Assembly: GCA_035632315.1 (NCBI GenBank)
Contig: DASQGZ010000033.1
Coordinates: 47,792-111,791 of the forward strand
From: JAFDZW01 sp035632315
GTDB lineage: Bacteria > Bacteroidota > Ignavibacteria > Palsa-1295
Reading direction: 5' to 3'
DNA length: 64,000 nucleotides
Every line of letters starts with the position of its first letter. The first letter of the stretch is position 1. The translations under genes were made by a program, and so were the position numbers. Under the pieces are notes generated by a model. The model searched no databases. It was given only the letters and a program-made list of their open reading frames with translations, and was not told the origin of the DNA. Of the stretch, positions 17,117-24,953 are shown piece after piece.

Positions 17117-17199
17117 CTCTCCAAACTTATCCCGGCATAAATTATATCAGGTTTTCTTCGGCGAATTCGTTGGTGATGAAGATGCTGATAAGACAGTAG
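17117..17199 (+). pseudogene. Remnant of a T9SS C-terminal sorting domain
   Basis: From CTCTCCAAACTTATCCCGG to the TAG at 17197-17199 this stretch matches the last 84 bases of the next gene (about 18465-18550) closely. The tail reads NYIRFSSANSLVMKMLIRQ-stop against YYIRFSSANSVTTKMVVRE-stop. A one-base deletion just after the CCG codon breaks the frame, and a TGA lies a little further upstream, so it cannot encode a functional domain. It appears to be the leftover end of a deleted paralogue. Confidence 0.7.
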
Positions 17200-17281
17200 C
17201 AATGCCATTGGTCACTTTTTCGTCCCTATCGAACATATGATGGAATGGAGATGTTTGTTTTTTTTATATTCATCATCAACT

Positions 17282-18550
17282 ATGAAAAATATATGGCTTC
17301 CTCTAGTGTTCATCACTTGCAGCTCGCTTTTCATAGCAGCAGCGCAGGGACAAACAGTAACGATTAATTCTGTTTCAGGAACAAGTTTTTGCGCGGGCGA
17401 TTCAATCTCCGTTACTTTTACTGTAACAGGTTTTTGGGGACACCGTAATGCTTTTACTTTACAGTTATCCGATCCCTCGGGAAGCTTTTCAAACGGCTTC
17501 AAGAATATAGGCTCCCTTGTCGATACGTTGCCAGGCACATTTACGATCAATACGATAATTCCGTGGGTCTCATCCACGCATTATCGCTTCCGGATTCTCG
17601 CCGCAATTCCCTTTATTACCAGCGCTGATAACGGCAGTGATATTGCAATTTGGTCCAGACCAGATAATTTTGGTTTTATTAATATGCAAGCTGGTTCTAC
17701 GGGAACGCCGATAACAATCACCGCACAGGATGGGGCGCTCGATGATAATCCTGAGGATTTTCACGACAGTGCTTTCTGGGATTTTGGATCGGGAGCAACA
17801 CCTGCAAAAGCTATTACAGGCACTATAGCATTGCCCATTCTAAATTTTTCAGAGAACGTCACGTATTCGACAACTGGGGATAAGACAATTACGCTCACTA
17901 TTGTCAATCGCGGAGGATGTTCCGAAACGATAACTGATGAACTCCATATTTATGACTGCAGCATTCCCTCTATTCCTCATGATGCTATAGTTATCAACTC
18001 GGACACGACAATTAGAGAATCTCATAAGACCTATTGGGTTAACCCTGGATTCACTTTGTATTCGACCGAACCGGATACCATTTTTGCCGAACCCGGCTCA
18101 ACGATCAGCGGAAGCGTCTTTAGCACTCTATATATGAAGAGTGGCTCTGTTTTCACTGCAGGGCATGGAACCAATAATATTATCTATGGCGACGGCGCAA
18201 GTGTTAGTATCAGCAGTGATGATTTTACTCTTAATTGCCCGACACTCGATTTCGATTATACCAATGCTCCGCCGAATGTCGCACATCCGTTATCAGTAAA
18301 GAATGATCTGAACTCAGTATCCATTACACTTTTCCCGAATCCTACCGGCGGGATTCTCTCGGTTCAAGGATTGCCTTCAGATAATATAACAGTATCTGTC
18401 TTTAATATTCTCGGCGAAACGGTTATGGTGCAGAAGAATCCGCCGGCTCCGGACTTCACGCTCGATCTCTCCAAGCTCGTTCCGGGGACGTATTATATTA
18501 GGTTCTCCTCGGCGAATTCAGTGACGACAAAAATGGTGGTGCGGGAGTAA
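17282..18550 (+). CDS. Secreted PKD-like protein with T9SS type A sorting domain
   Basis: 422 residues from ATG 17282, which opens a signal peptide (MKNIWLPLVFITCSSLFIAAAQGQ); the earlier in-frame ATGs lack one. An Ig-like segment (TVTINSVSGTSFCAGDSISV) is followed by a PKD-like segment (DSAFWDFGSGATPAK...TYSTTGDKTITLTIVNRGGCSETI, about 165-235) and a stretch rich in SGSV/SG repeats that suggests a short beta-helix. The last 80 residues are a T9SS sorting domain (ITLFPNPTGGILSVQGL, VSVFNILGETVM, LVPGTYYIRFSS, TKMVVRE). The protein is probably a surface or released adhesin-like product; no catalytic motif is visible. Confidence 0.85.
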   Translation: MKNIWLPLVFITCSSLFIAAAQGQTVTINSVSGTSFCAGDSISVTFTVTGFWGHRNAFTLQLSDPSGSFSNGFKNIGSLVDTLPGTFTINTIIPWVSSTHYRFRILAAIPFITSADNGSDIAIWSRPDNFGFINMQAGSTGTPITITAQDGALDDNPEDFHDSAFWDFGSGATPAKAITGTIALPILNFSENVTYSTTGDKTITLTIVNRGGCSETITDELHIYDCSIPSIPHDAIVINSDTTIRESHKTYWVNPGFTLYSTEPDTIFAEPGSTISGSVFSTLYMKSGSVFTAGHGTNNIIYGDGASVSISSDDFTLNCPTLDFDYTNAPPNVAHPLSVKNDLNSVSITLFPNPTGGILSVQGLPSDNITVSVFNILGETVMVQKNPPAPDFTLDLSKLVPGTYYIRFSSANSVTTKMVVRE

Positions 18551-18579
18551 GTTCGTGTTCTGAGAAACTGCGACTCGTT

Positions 18580-18921
18580 TTAGTGCGCAGCGAACGCCTT
18601 TGATGCAGTGTAAAGATATGCGATAACAGCAGTGCTATCTTGTTCAGAAAGATGCACTTTATATGCCATTTCGGCGAAAAGTTTTTTCCAATCGTTCGGT
18701 GTATGTTCGGCAGGAGAGTGAAGGCCGTGGCAGGCTCCGCAGTTTGCTATGTACACGGTGCGTCCGTGTTCGAGATCAATACCTCGCCATTCTGCAGGTG
18801 CGACCTGGGAATCGGAAATATGCGGGATGGCGCCCGAGCATGCAAGCAGCCCGAACGCCAACCCTAGTAGGAGCGGGTATGCTCCAAATCGACAGATCTT
18901 TTTTCTATTCAAATTTTTCAT
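18580..18921 (-). CDS. Small c-type cytochrome lipoprotein
   Basis: 113 residues. The N-terminus has a basic stretch, a hydrophobic helix and the lipobox LLAC (Cys28), so the protein should be membrane-anchored in the periplasm. A single heme-binding motif CGACH (Cys61, Cys64, His65) is present; Met85 in AEMAYKVHLSEQDS is a possible axial ligand. The C-terminal helix (DSTAVIAYLYTASKAF) completes a minimal cytochrome c fold. Its ATG overlaps the stop of the upstream outer-membrane protein gene by one base (TAATG), so the two are coupled. Redox partner unknown. Confidence 0.85.
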   Translation of the reverse strand: MKNLNRKKICRFGAYPLLLGLAFGLLACSGAIPHISDSQVAPAEWRGIDLEHGRTVYIANCGACHGLHSPAEHTPNDWKKLFAEMAYKVHLSEQDSTAVIAYLYTASKAFAAH

Positions 18922-19718
18922 TACAGTTCGAACGAAAGCAGCACTCTGATCTGAAGTTTTTCGTGCTGCTCTAATTCTAAATTATTGTTCGTATTGTTTT
19001 TATTCGAGCCGATACCGATCTGCGGAAGAACAGAAACGACTGTCCACCATTTATCGGCGCTATATGAAATCGACGGTCCGGCATAGAACGCGGGAAAAGA
19101 ATTATCTTTTAATGCGACCGTCTGATGCCGCGCTTCAAGACCGAACGAAAAATGATCGTTCGCAATGTATGCTGCTCCGAACGTTGCTTCTATATTATTG
19201 TAACTCCCGTCGCCGTGGGCCGCGAATTCGCGTTCGAAGACGGCATTGCCAGCAAGAAGGATATTTCCGATCTGCTTATCGAGGATCAGTTTGCCTTCGA
19301 GTTCGGTCGCATCGTGATCGACAGTCCATTCACCATAGAGAGCGCTTCCGATCGCGTCAGCTACCGGATTTGAAAGACTCCATTTCCACTCATTTGAAAA
19401 ACCGAATTGGTTTTCATTGGTGATACCGCCCGTTGCGTCGAGGGTAGATTCCGAATTCAAATTTAAATAGAGCGACGACTGGAAACCTGAACCGAGTCCC
19501 CATTCGTACTCGACCCGATGATCCATCCCACGATAGAAGACCCCCTTATCAGTGCGGATGGTATTCCAGATTTCGACCTCGCGGTTACCGGACGAAAGGA
19601 CGGGTGTTTCATACACGAATGAGAAATGTCGGCGATTTGCGTAAGAATCTATTGAAAACAATAGACTTACAGCGACTATGAGCGCCAAGAATATGCTATA
19701 TGTTGTCGTTTTTTTCAT
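18921..19718 (-). CDS. Predicted outer-membrane beta-barrel protein, function unknown
   Basis: 265 residues from the ATG at 19718, which starts a signal peptide (MKKTTTYSIFLALIVAVSLLFSIDSYA); the in-frame ATG at 19769 falls inside the upstream dyad. The mature protein alternates hydrophobic and polar residues in short strands (VEYEWGLGSGFQSSLYLNLNSE, HFSFGLEARHQTVAL, WWTVVSVLPQIGIGSN) and ends in LLSFEL, as small outer-membrane barrels do. I do not recognise the family with certainty. It is the first gene of an operon with the cytochrome lipoprotein, preceded by a candidate promoter and two operator-like dyads, so metal- or redox-dependent expression is plausible. Confidence 0.7.
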   Translation of the reverse strand: MKKTTTYSIFLALIVAVSLLFSIDSYANRRHFSFVYETPVLSSGNREVEIWNTIRTDKGVFYRGMDHRVEYEWGLGSGFQSSLYLNLNSESTLDATGGITNENQFGFSNEWKWSLSNPVADAIGSALYGEWTVDHDATELEGKLILDKQIGNILLAGNAVFEREFAAHGDGSYNNIEATFGAAYIANDHFSFGLEARHQTVALKDNSFPAFYAGPSISYSADKWWTVVSVLPQIGIGSNKNNTNNNLELEQHEKLQIRVLLSFEL

Positions 19719-19729
19719 TGTTTGGTATA

Positions 19730-19737
19730 CAAATATA
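19730..19737 (-). promoter_or_regulatory. Candidate -7 element of the outer-membrane protein/cytochrome operon
   Basis: The minus strand reads TATATTTG, an exact TAnnTTTG, 11 bases before the ATG at 19718. No -33 TTTG is seen; the space where it should be is taken by the first dyad (19743-19761). Confidence 0.45.
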
Positions 19738-19740
19738 CGA

Positions 19741-19794
19741 CAATTTAGACTCAGTCTTAATAAAGTCACGATTATTAAGACTTAATCTAAATTG
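19741..19794. promoter_or_regulatory. Double operator: two 19-bp dyads with centres 31 bp apart
   Basis: Two 23-base arms (19741-19763 and 19772-19794) are inverted copies of each other with 21 of 23 positions matching. Each arm is itself a near-palindrome: ATTTAGACTCAGTCTTAAT centred on 19752, and ATTAAGACTTAATCTAAAT centred on 19783. The 31-bp centre distance is three helical turns, so two dimers would bind the same DNA face. The size and TTAGACT-n-AGTC pattern resemble sites of DtxR/MntR-type metal regulators; that family call is inference. The site adjoins the -7 element of the minus-strand operon. Confidence 0.6.
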
Positions 19795-19952
19795 CAATGT
19801 CCAAAATATTGGGTAAAATTTGGTGGATTTAGTTACTCAATTCCAAAGCAGTCGTAAGCAATTGATATCATCCGAAAAAAAGTGAATGTGAATTGTGAAA
19901 TCGTGAAAAAAGACTTCGAACTTCGAATCAGAGTGACTCGTTGCAATAGCAG

Positions 19953-22142
19953 ATGAAAGTAACTGTTCGATCAATTCTGAAGACGGCACTTGCACTGTGT
20001 GTTGTACTTGTCTTTGGCTCATGCACGTTCTTCCGCGGGTTTGCGACATATTTCAATATTGTTTATCTTGCTCAAAAACATCTTGACGCATACGAAGAAC
20101 TCATCGGGGCAGAGGCGACAACACAAAACGGAGCAGTCGCCGCCGCGTACACGCATCATTGGATGGAAGAAGAATTACTGAGTTACAAGATCAGACGGCG
20201 TGAAGGCCCGCCGATCTCTGCATTCCTGCTTGTGTCAAAGCCGAAAGTTTCCATTCTCAAAGGCGCTGCATCAAGTCATCTTGATTCTGCGGTCATTCTC
20301 GGCTCGAAGGTTCTTGCCGATCCCAAGCCGACGAAGTATGTCGAAGACGCGCTTTTTATTGTCGGGAAAGCATTGTACTATAAGAACGATTACGCCGGAG
20401 CAAAGAGAAAATTTTACGAGCTTTTGTATAAATATCCGGATACCCATTATGCCGATGAAACGGGAATGCTGCTTGCCGAGACACTCGTCTCGTCCGGCCA
20501 ACCCGATTCGGCAACGGCATCGCTTGAAACGATCTTGAAAAAAGAATCGGGGAAAGATAAGCAGCTGCGTTCGGAGATCCACAAAACGTTTGCCGATCTT
20601 CTGGTCTCTTCGTCGTACGATAGTTACGAACACGCTGCCGCAGAATTAAAAACAGCCGAAGACGGAATATCGGGAAATGCACTCGCGCAAATGGAATACG
20701 ATCGCGGCAGATTGTTCTTTGTCACTGAGCATTGGTCTGACGCGGAAGATGCATTTAGAAATGCCTCGGCCGCAACGAACGACAATACGTTCAAAGGTGA
20801 GGCGCTGGCCGCGCTTGGCGAGACACTCCGCCGCGAACAGAAGTACGACGAAGCAAAAGCGACATTCACCGAAGTGACAACGAAAACCAGATACGCGCCG
20901 ACAAAACCGTCCTCATCGTTTGAGTTGGCATATACGACTGATTTTCAAGAGCGAACAAAAGCGAACGGCAATCTTCGCACGCAGGATTTTATGACGAATT
21001 CTGCTCCGATTGTCAAAGCCGGGTATTTTCTGCTTGACACCGCGTACAGAAATATCAGCCAGGCGATCATGGCACGGTCACGATTTCGCCAGGCAGAGTT
21101 GTTTCGCGAGATGGGACAGTATGATTCGGCGGCCCATATTGCAAATATCATCATCGGCACGAAGGATTTCTCAACGCCGGAGATGAACGATTTTGTCAAC
21201 AACCGAATGCGCGCCCTGACACGGTTTGCGGAGTGGAAATTTCAGCTGTTGAAGATGGATTCGATGGAATTTATTCTCTCGAAAATGCGGCGTCACGGTT
21301 ATACCATGGGAGAGACCGTGATGGCGGAATTGCGAAACGATGCGATCAAAGAATTTATCGGACCGAAATGGCTGCCGAGCGAGAATTACAGCTTTACACC
21401 CCAAGAAGAAAAAAAGCTCGGCGAGATCATGGAGAAAATAAAAAAAGAAAAAGCCGCTTCCGGGGTTAATGTATTTCAGATCGATTTTTCAGATACGGTT
21501 CGATATATAGATAGCCTTCACCGTTCTGCAGCCCATGCGCATTTCGAGATCGGCAGAGCCTATGAGAGTTTTGACGAACAGCCGGATGCCGCCATTGAGT
21601 ATAAAAAAGCATTGTCATATTCATATTATAAGCCCGACACGGCATCGATGGCATTGCAAGCACAGGTACTATATTCATGGGTTCAGCTTGATAATGACAT
21701 AAAAAAAGACGGAGAGCGCGATTCGCTGATCGGAGTGTTAAAACGTGATTATGGCGAAACCAAATATGCCTTACAAGCGGCGCTTGAATATGGCGGAAAG
21801 AAAGACAAAGACGCGCCGAGTGAAGTGGCATTTCGAAATGCAAGCGCCGGGTTAAAGAATTCGTCTATTGAGCTCGTCAAACCAAGTTTGCTCGGTGTTG
21901 TGGCTTTGTATCCGCGCGAAGATGTCGCCCCGCGTTCTCTCTATACGATCGGCGTGTATTATGAAGATACCAAAAAATATGATTCGGCGATGTATTATTA
22001 TTACCGCGTTGTCCACGAATATCCGTTTTCGAGATATACTGAATATCTGAAACCGCGTTTATCCTATGCTTTGGCAGAATATGATAAGAGACATGCGCCG
22101 CCAAAACCGCTTCAAGACACCACAAAGCCTGCTCCGAAATGA
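19953..22142 (+). CDS. TPR-repeat lipoprotein, possibly T9SS component PorW/SprE-like
   Basis: 729 residues with a lipoprotein signal (LVLVFGSC, lipidated Cys24). Right after it comes FRGFATYFNIVYLAQKHLDAYEE, a pattern like the start of PorW/SprE lipoproteins, where a TAYFNxYYNA-type motif follows the lipobox. The rest is helical with many TPR-like units (DALFIVGKALYYKNDYAGAKRKF, EALAALGETLRREQKYDEAKATF, HAHFEIGRAYESFDEQPDAAIEYKKAL, RSLYTIGVYYEDTKKYDSAMYYY). T9SS cargo elsewhere in the window makes a T9SS role plausible. It is the first gene of a run with pyrK, pyrD, a lytic transglycosylase and ctpA. Confidence 0.7.
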   Translation: MKVTVRSILKTALALCVVLVFGSCTFFRGFATYFNIVYLAQKHLDAYEELIGAEATTQNGAVAAAYTHHWMEEELLSYKIRRREGPPISAFLLVSKPKVSILKGAASSHLDSAVILGSKVLADPKPTKYVEDALFIVGKALYYKNDYAGAKRKFYELLYKYPDTHYADETGMLLAETLVSSGQPDSATASLETILKKESGKDKQLRSEIHKTFADLLVSSSYDSYEHAAAELKTAEDGISGNALAQMEYDRGRLFFVTEHWSDAEDAFRNASAATNDNTFKGEALAALGETLRREQKYDEAKATFTEVTTKTRYAPTKPSSSFELAYTTDFQERTKANGNLRTQDFMTNSAPIVKAGYFLLDTAYRNISQAIMARSRFRQAELFREMGQYDSAAHIANIIIGTKDFSTPEMNDFVNNRMRALTRFAEWKFQLLKMDSMEFILSKMRRHGYTMGETVMAELRNDAIKEFIGPKWLPSENYSFTPQEEKKLGEIMEKIKKEKAASGVNVFQIDFSDTVRYIDSLHRSAAHAHFEIGRAYESFDEQPDAAIEYKKALSYSYYKPDTASMALQAQVLYSWVQLDNDIKKDGERDSLIGVLKRDYGETKYALQAALEYGGKKDKDAPSEVAFRNASAGLKNSSIELVKPSLLGVVALYPREDVAPRSLYTIGVYYEDTKKYDSAMYYYYRVVHEYPFSRYTEYLKPRLSYALAEYDKRHAPPKPLQDTTKPAPK

Positions 22143-22187
22143 TTATGGCAAGAAATTCGTTTGTTGTGATTCAATAACCGACATTCT

Positions 22188-22964
22188 GTGCTCGCACCGA
22201 TAATTGAAAAGCGAACGATCACAAAAGATCTTTTCGTCCTGCGAATAGAAGCCCCTGCGATTTCTTCCATTACTAAACCCGGGCAGTTTGTAAACATTCT
22301 TCCGCGGACAAATTCTACAAACCCTTTGCTTCGCCGCCCGTTCAGCGTGTATCAATGCGGTGATAATTGGATAGAGATCATCGTCCAGATCCACGGCAGC
22401 GGAACGCAAGAGCTTGCTTATGCAAATAAAGGTGAATTGATAGACATCCTCGGGCCGCTTGGTATGCCCTGGAAAGTGCAGAGCAACAATTACTCGACAG
22501 CGATATTAGTTGTTGGTGGCGTTGGCGTTGCCTCGATGCCGCTCTTGACAAAATTTTTTCATGGCTTGCATACACCATTCGCGACATATTACGGAGCGCG
22601 AACGGCATCGCTCTTCGCAGACGAATATCTGCAAAATATATCCTATGCGACTGATGACGGCTCAAAAGGATTTCAGGGTAATGTGATCGATCTGCTGCGA
22701 AATGATCTTCTCAAAGAAAAACATCTCTCGCCAAAACTATTTGTCTGCGGGCCGACGCCGATGATGCGGGCAGCAGTAACACTTGCTGAAGAATTTCAGA
22801 TTCCGTGTGAAGTGAGTCTCGAAACGGAAATGGCATGTGGTGTAGGAATTTGCCAAGGCTGTCCGGTAGTAACGACAGAAAAAGAGTTTTCAACTTCGGG
22901 AAAAAAATTTCATCTCGTCTGTATGCACGGGCCGTCGTTCGAAAGAGAACAAATAATTTTTTGA
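22188..22964 (+). CDS. pyrK: Dihydroorotate dehydrogenase electron-transfer subunit
   Basis: 258 residues from GTG 22188. A ferredoxin-reductase-like FAD domain (PGQFVNILP, LLRRPFSVY) is followed by a nucleotide-binding part (VVGGVGVASMPLL, LFVCGPTPMMRA) and a C-terminal 2Fe-2S motif with four cysteines (MACGVGICQGCPVV and LVC). PyrK passes electrons from PyrD to NAD in class 1B enzymes. It overlaps pyrD by one base (TGATG), which fits the stoichiometric complex. The start lies 45 bases after the TPR gene. Confidence 0.93.
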   Translation: MLAPIIEKRTITKDLFVLRIEAPAISSITKPGQFVNILPRTNSTNPLLRRPFSVYQCGDNWIEIIVQIHGSGTQELAYANKGELIDILGPLGMPWKVQSNNYSTAILVVGGVGVASMPLLTKFFHGLHTPFATYYGARTASLFADEYLQNISYATDDGSKGFQGNVIDLLRNDLLKEKHLSPKLFVCGPTPMMRAAVTLAEEFQIPCEVSLETEMACGVGICQGCPVVTTEKEFSTSGKKFHLVCMHGPSFEREQIIF

Positions 22965-23941
22965 TGGGCACGAAAGAAAAGATCATAAGTTCGTCAGAAG
23001 TTGACCTTTCGGTCGAGATCGCCGGCGTTCGTTTTGCGCATCCAATTTTTGTCGCAAGCGGGACATTCGGCTACGGCTCTGAAGCAAGCCGCTTTTGCGA
23101 TATTAGCGGGATCGGTGCGATCGTCACGAAATCGGTCAGTTGGAAGCCACGCCCCGGAAATTATCCGCGTCGAATCGTCGAAACGCCGTCGGGGATGCTG
23201 AACTCGATCGGTCTTGCAAATGTCGGCGTCGAAGTATTTGTCAAAGAAAAGCTGCCGTATCTTGCAGAGTTCGATACGAAGATCATTGCGAACATCGCGG
23301 CATCGAGCATTGGTGAATATTGCAGTGTGCTCGAAGAGATTGAAAAAAATGCAACAAAGAATCTTGCCGGCTATGAGATCAATGTCAGTTGCCCGAATGT
23401 GAAGGATGGTGGACTTTCGTTCGGAACAAATGTGGAAATGGTAGGTGAACTCACACGGGCACTTCGGCCATTGACAAAACGGCTTTTGATCCTGAAGCTA
23501 ACGCCGAATGTGACAAGTGTCGCTCCGTTCGCGAAAACATGTGAAGATGCCGGTGCCGATGCGATCAGCCTGATCAATACGGTCATCGGGATGTCAGTTG
23601 ATATTTATTCGCATAAGCCGAGAATCTCCACCGTGACCGGAGGCCTTTCGGGACCGGCAATCCGCCCGATCGCAATTGCAAAGGTGTACGAAGCGCGAAA
23701 AGCAACTTCATTGCCGATCATTGGCATCGGCGGCATTGCAAATGCTTCCGATGCGATGGAATTTTTTATTGTCGGCGCGTGCGCTGTACAGGTTGGTACG
23801 ATGAACTTCGTGCATCCTGATGCAGCCATCATAATTCGTGACGAGCTTCAAGCCATCCTTCAAAAGCAGAACTGTTCATCGCTGAAAGATATTGTTGGAA
23901 GTTTACAAGTCTCTGACGAGATGAGATCGTTGGGCTGGTAA
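22964..23941 (+). CDS. pyrD: Dihydroorotate dehydrogenase, class 1B catalytic subunit
   Basis: 325 residues from ATG 22964, chosen because it overlaps the pyrK stop in TGATG; an upstream in-frame start would run deep into pyrK. The FMN TIM barrel shows ASGTFGYGSE, the substrate loop ETPSGMLNSIGLANVGVE, the catalytic cysteine in NVSCPNVKDGG (Cys143) and GIGGIANASDAMEF. It oxidises dihydroorotate to orotate in pyrimidine synthesis using PyrK as partner. Length is typical. Confidence 0.94.
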   Translation: MGTKEKIISSSEVDLSVEIAGVRFAHPIFVASGTFGYGSEASRFCDISGIGAIVTKSVSWKPRPGNYPRRIVETPSGMLNSIGLANVGVEVFVKEKLPYLAEFDTKIIANIAASSIGEYCSVLEEIEKNATKNLAGYEINVSCPNVKDGGLSFGTNVEMVGELTRALRPLTKRLLILKLTPNVTSVAPFAKTCEDAGADAISLINTVIGMSVDIYSHKPRISTVTGGLSGPAIRPIAIAKVYEARKATSLPIIGIGGIANASDAMEFFIVGACAVQVGTMNFVHPDAAIIIRDELQAILQKQNCSSLKDIVGSLQVSDEMRSLGW

Positions 23942-23951
23942 TATAGAAGTT

Positions 23952-24893
23952 GTGAAAGTTAAGTATATATTATATGGCATTTTGATCGGCCTGCTTCCGG
24001 TAGCGTATCTGACATTTCTCGCTCCGCACCAAAATAATGTTTTGCAGGCAACGTCGTTTTCCGATTCTGCCGGCATCTATTCCCGCAGCGTAACCTCTGT
24101 TACCCCTCCTACTGAAGCATATCTTTTTGGCAAGCCGATCCCTTTGAAAGAAAATTGGGAAGTACGCGAGCGCTTCGAACGTGAATTTTATTACAATTAT
24201 GTCAATGCCGATCAGCTTGTACTTTGGTGGAAACGCCTGGGCAGATGGGGAAGGATGGTCGATTCTTCACTTGATGCAAACGGGCTTGACCGAGACCTGA
24301 AATATCTGATGGTTGCCGAAAGCGGTGTTCGCAATATCGAATCTGCTTCTCATGCGAACGGGTTTTGGCAATTTATTCCACCAACGGCTCAGTTGTGGGG
24401 TCTGAGAGTCGATGAAGATATCGACGAACGGCTTGACCCGATAAAATCAACGGCTGCAGCGATGAGATATTTGTCAAAATTGAAGAACCAGTTCGGGGAC
24501 TATTTTCTTGCCGCTGCAGCATATAATATGAGCGAAAGTAATCTTTCTCTTTCATTAAAAAATCAAGGGCAGGCACGTTACTGGGATCTTTATCTAAATG
24601 AAGAAACTATGCGATATGTGCTTCGTATCGCTGTAATAAAGGAAATTCTCGAACACGGAGCGCGCTACGGCCTTCGCTTCGATAGTCTTGCTCCCTATGA
24701 GCCGTGGAACGTGCAATATATCATGGTCACGGGCCCGGTTGAAAACGTTGCCGATTGGGCGGCTGAGAAAGGCTTTGCATATAAAGATGTCAAGATCTAT
24801 AACCCCTGGATCATCGGTCATTCACTGCCGGAAGGATCGTTTTCCGTCGCGCTGCCGGCTTCGGAATCTGCCCGAACGACTCTTGGCAAATGA
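23952..24893 (+). CDS. Lytic transglycosylase, SLT domain (MltD-like)
   Basis: 313 residues from GTG 23952 with an N-terminal signal anchor (YILYGILIGLLPVAYLTFLAP). The SLT domain carries the catalytic glutamate in MVAESGVRNIESASHANGFW (Glu123), then FIPPTAQLWGL and the AAAAYNMSESNL motif. It cleaves peptidoglycan glycan strands in the periplasm. No LysM repeats follow, unlike E. coli MltD. It sits between pyrD (10 bases) and ctpA (60 bases). Confidence 0.88.
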   Translation: MKVKYILYGILIGLLPVAYLTFLAPHQNNVLQATSFSDSAGIYSRSVTSVTPPTEAYLFGKPIPLKENWEVRERFEREFYYNYVNADQLVLWWKRLGRWGRMVDSSLDANGLDRDLKYLMVAESGVRNIESASHANGFWQFIPPTAQLWGLRVDEDIDERLDPIKSTAAAMRYLSKLKNQFGDYFLAAAAYNMSESNLSLSLKNQGQARYWDLYLNEETMRYVLRIAVIKEILEHGARYGLRFDSLAPYEPWNVQYIMVTGPVENVADWAAEKGFAYKDVKIYNPWIIGHSLPEGSFSVALPASESARTTLGK

Positions 24894-24953
24894 AAGCCGA
24901 ACTTCGTTCAGGATGGTCGTGTTCAACTTTGTAAATGAAGGAAATGGGAATGT

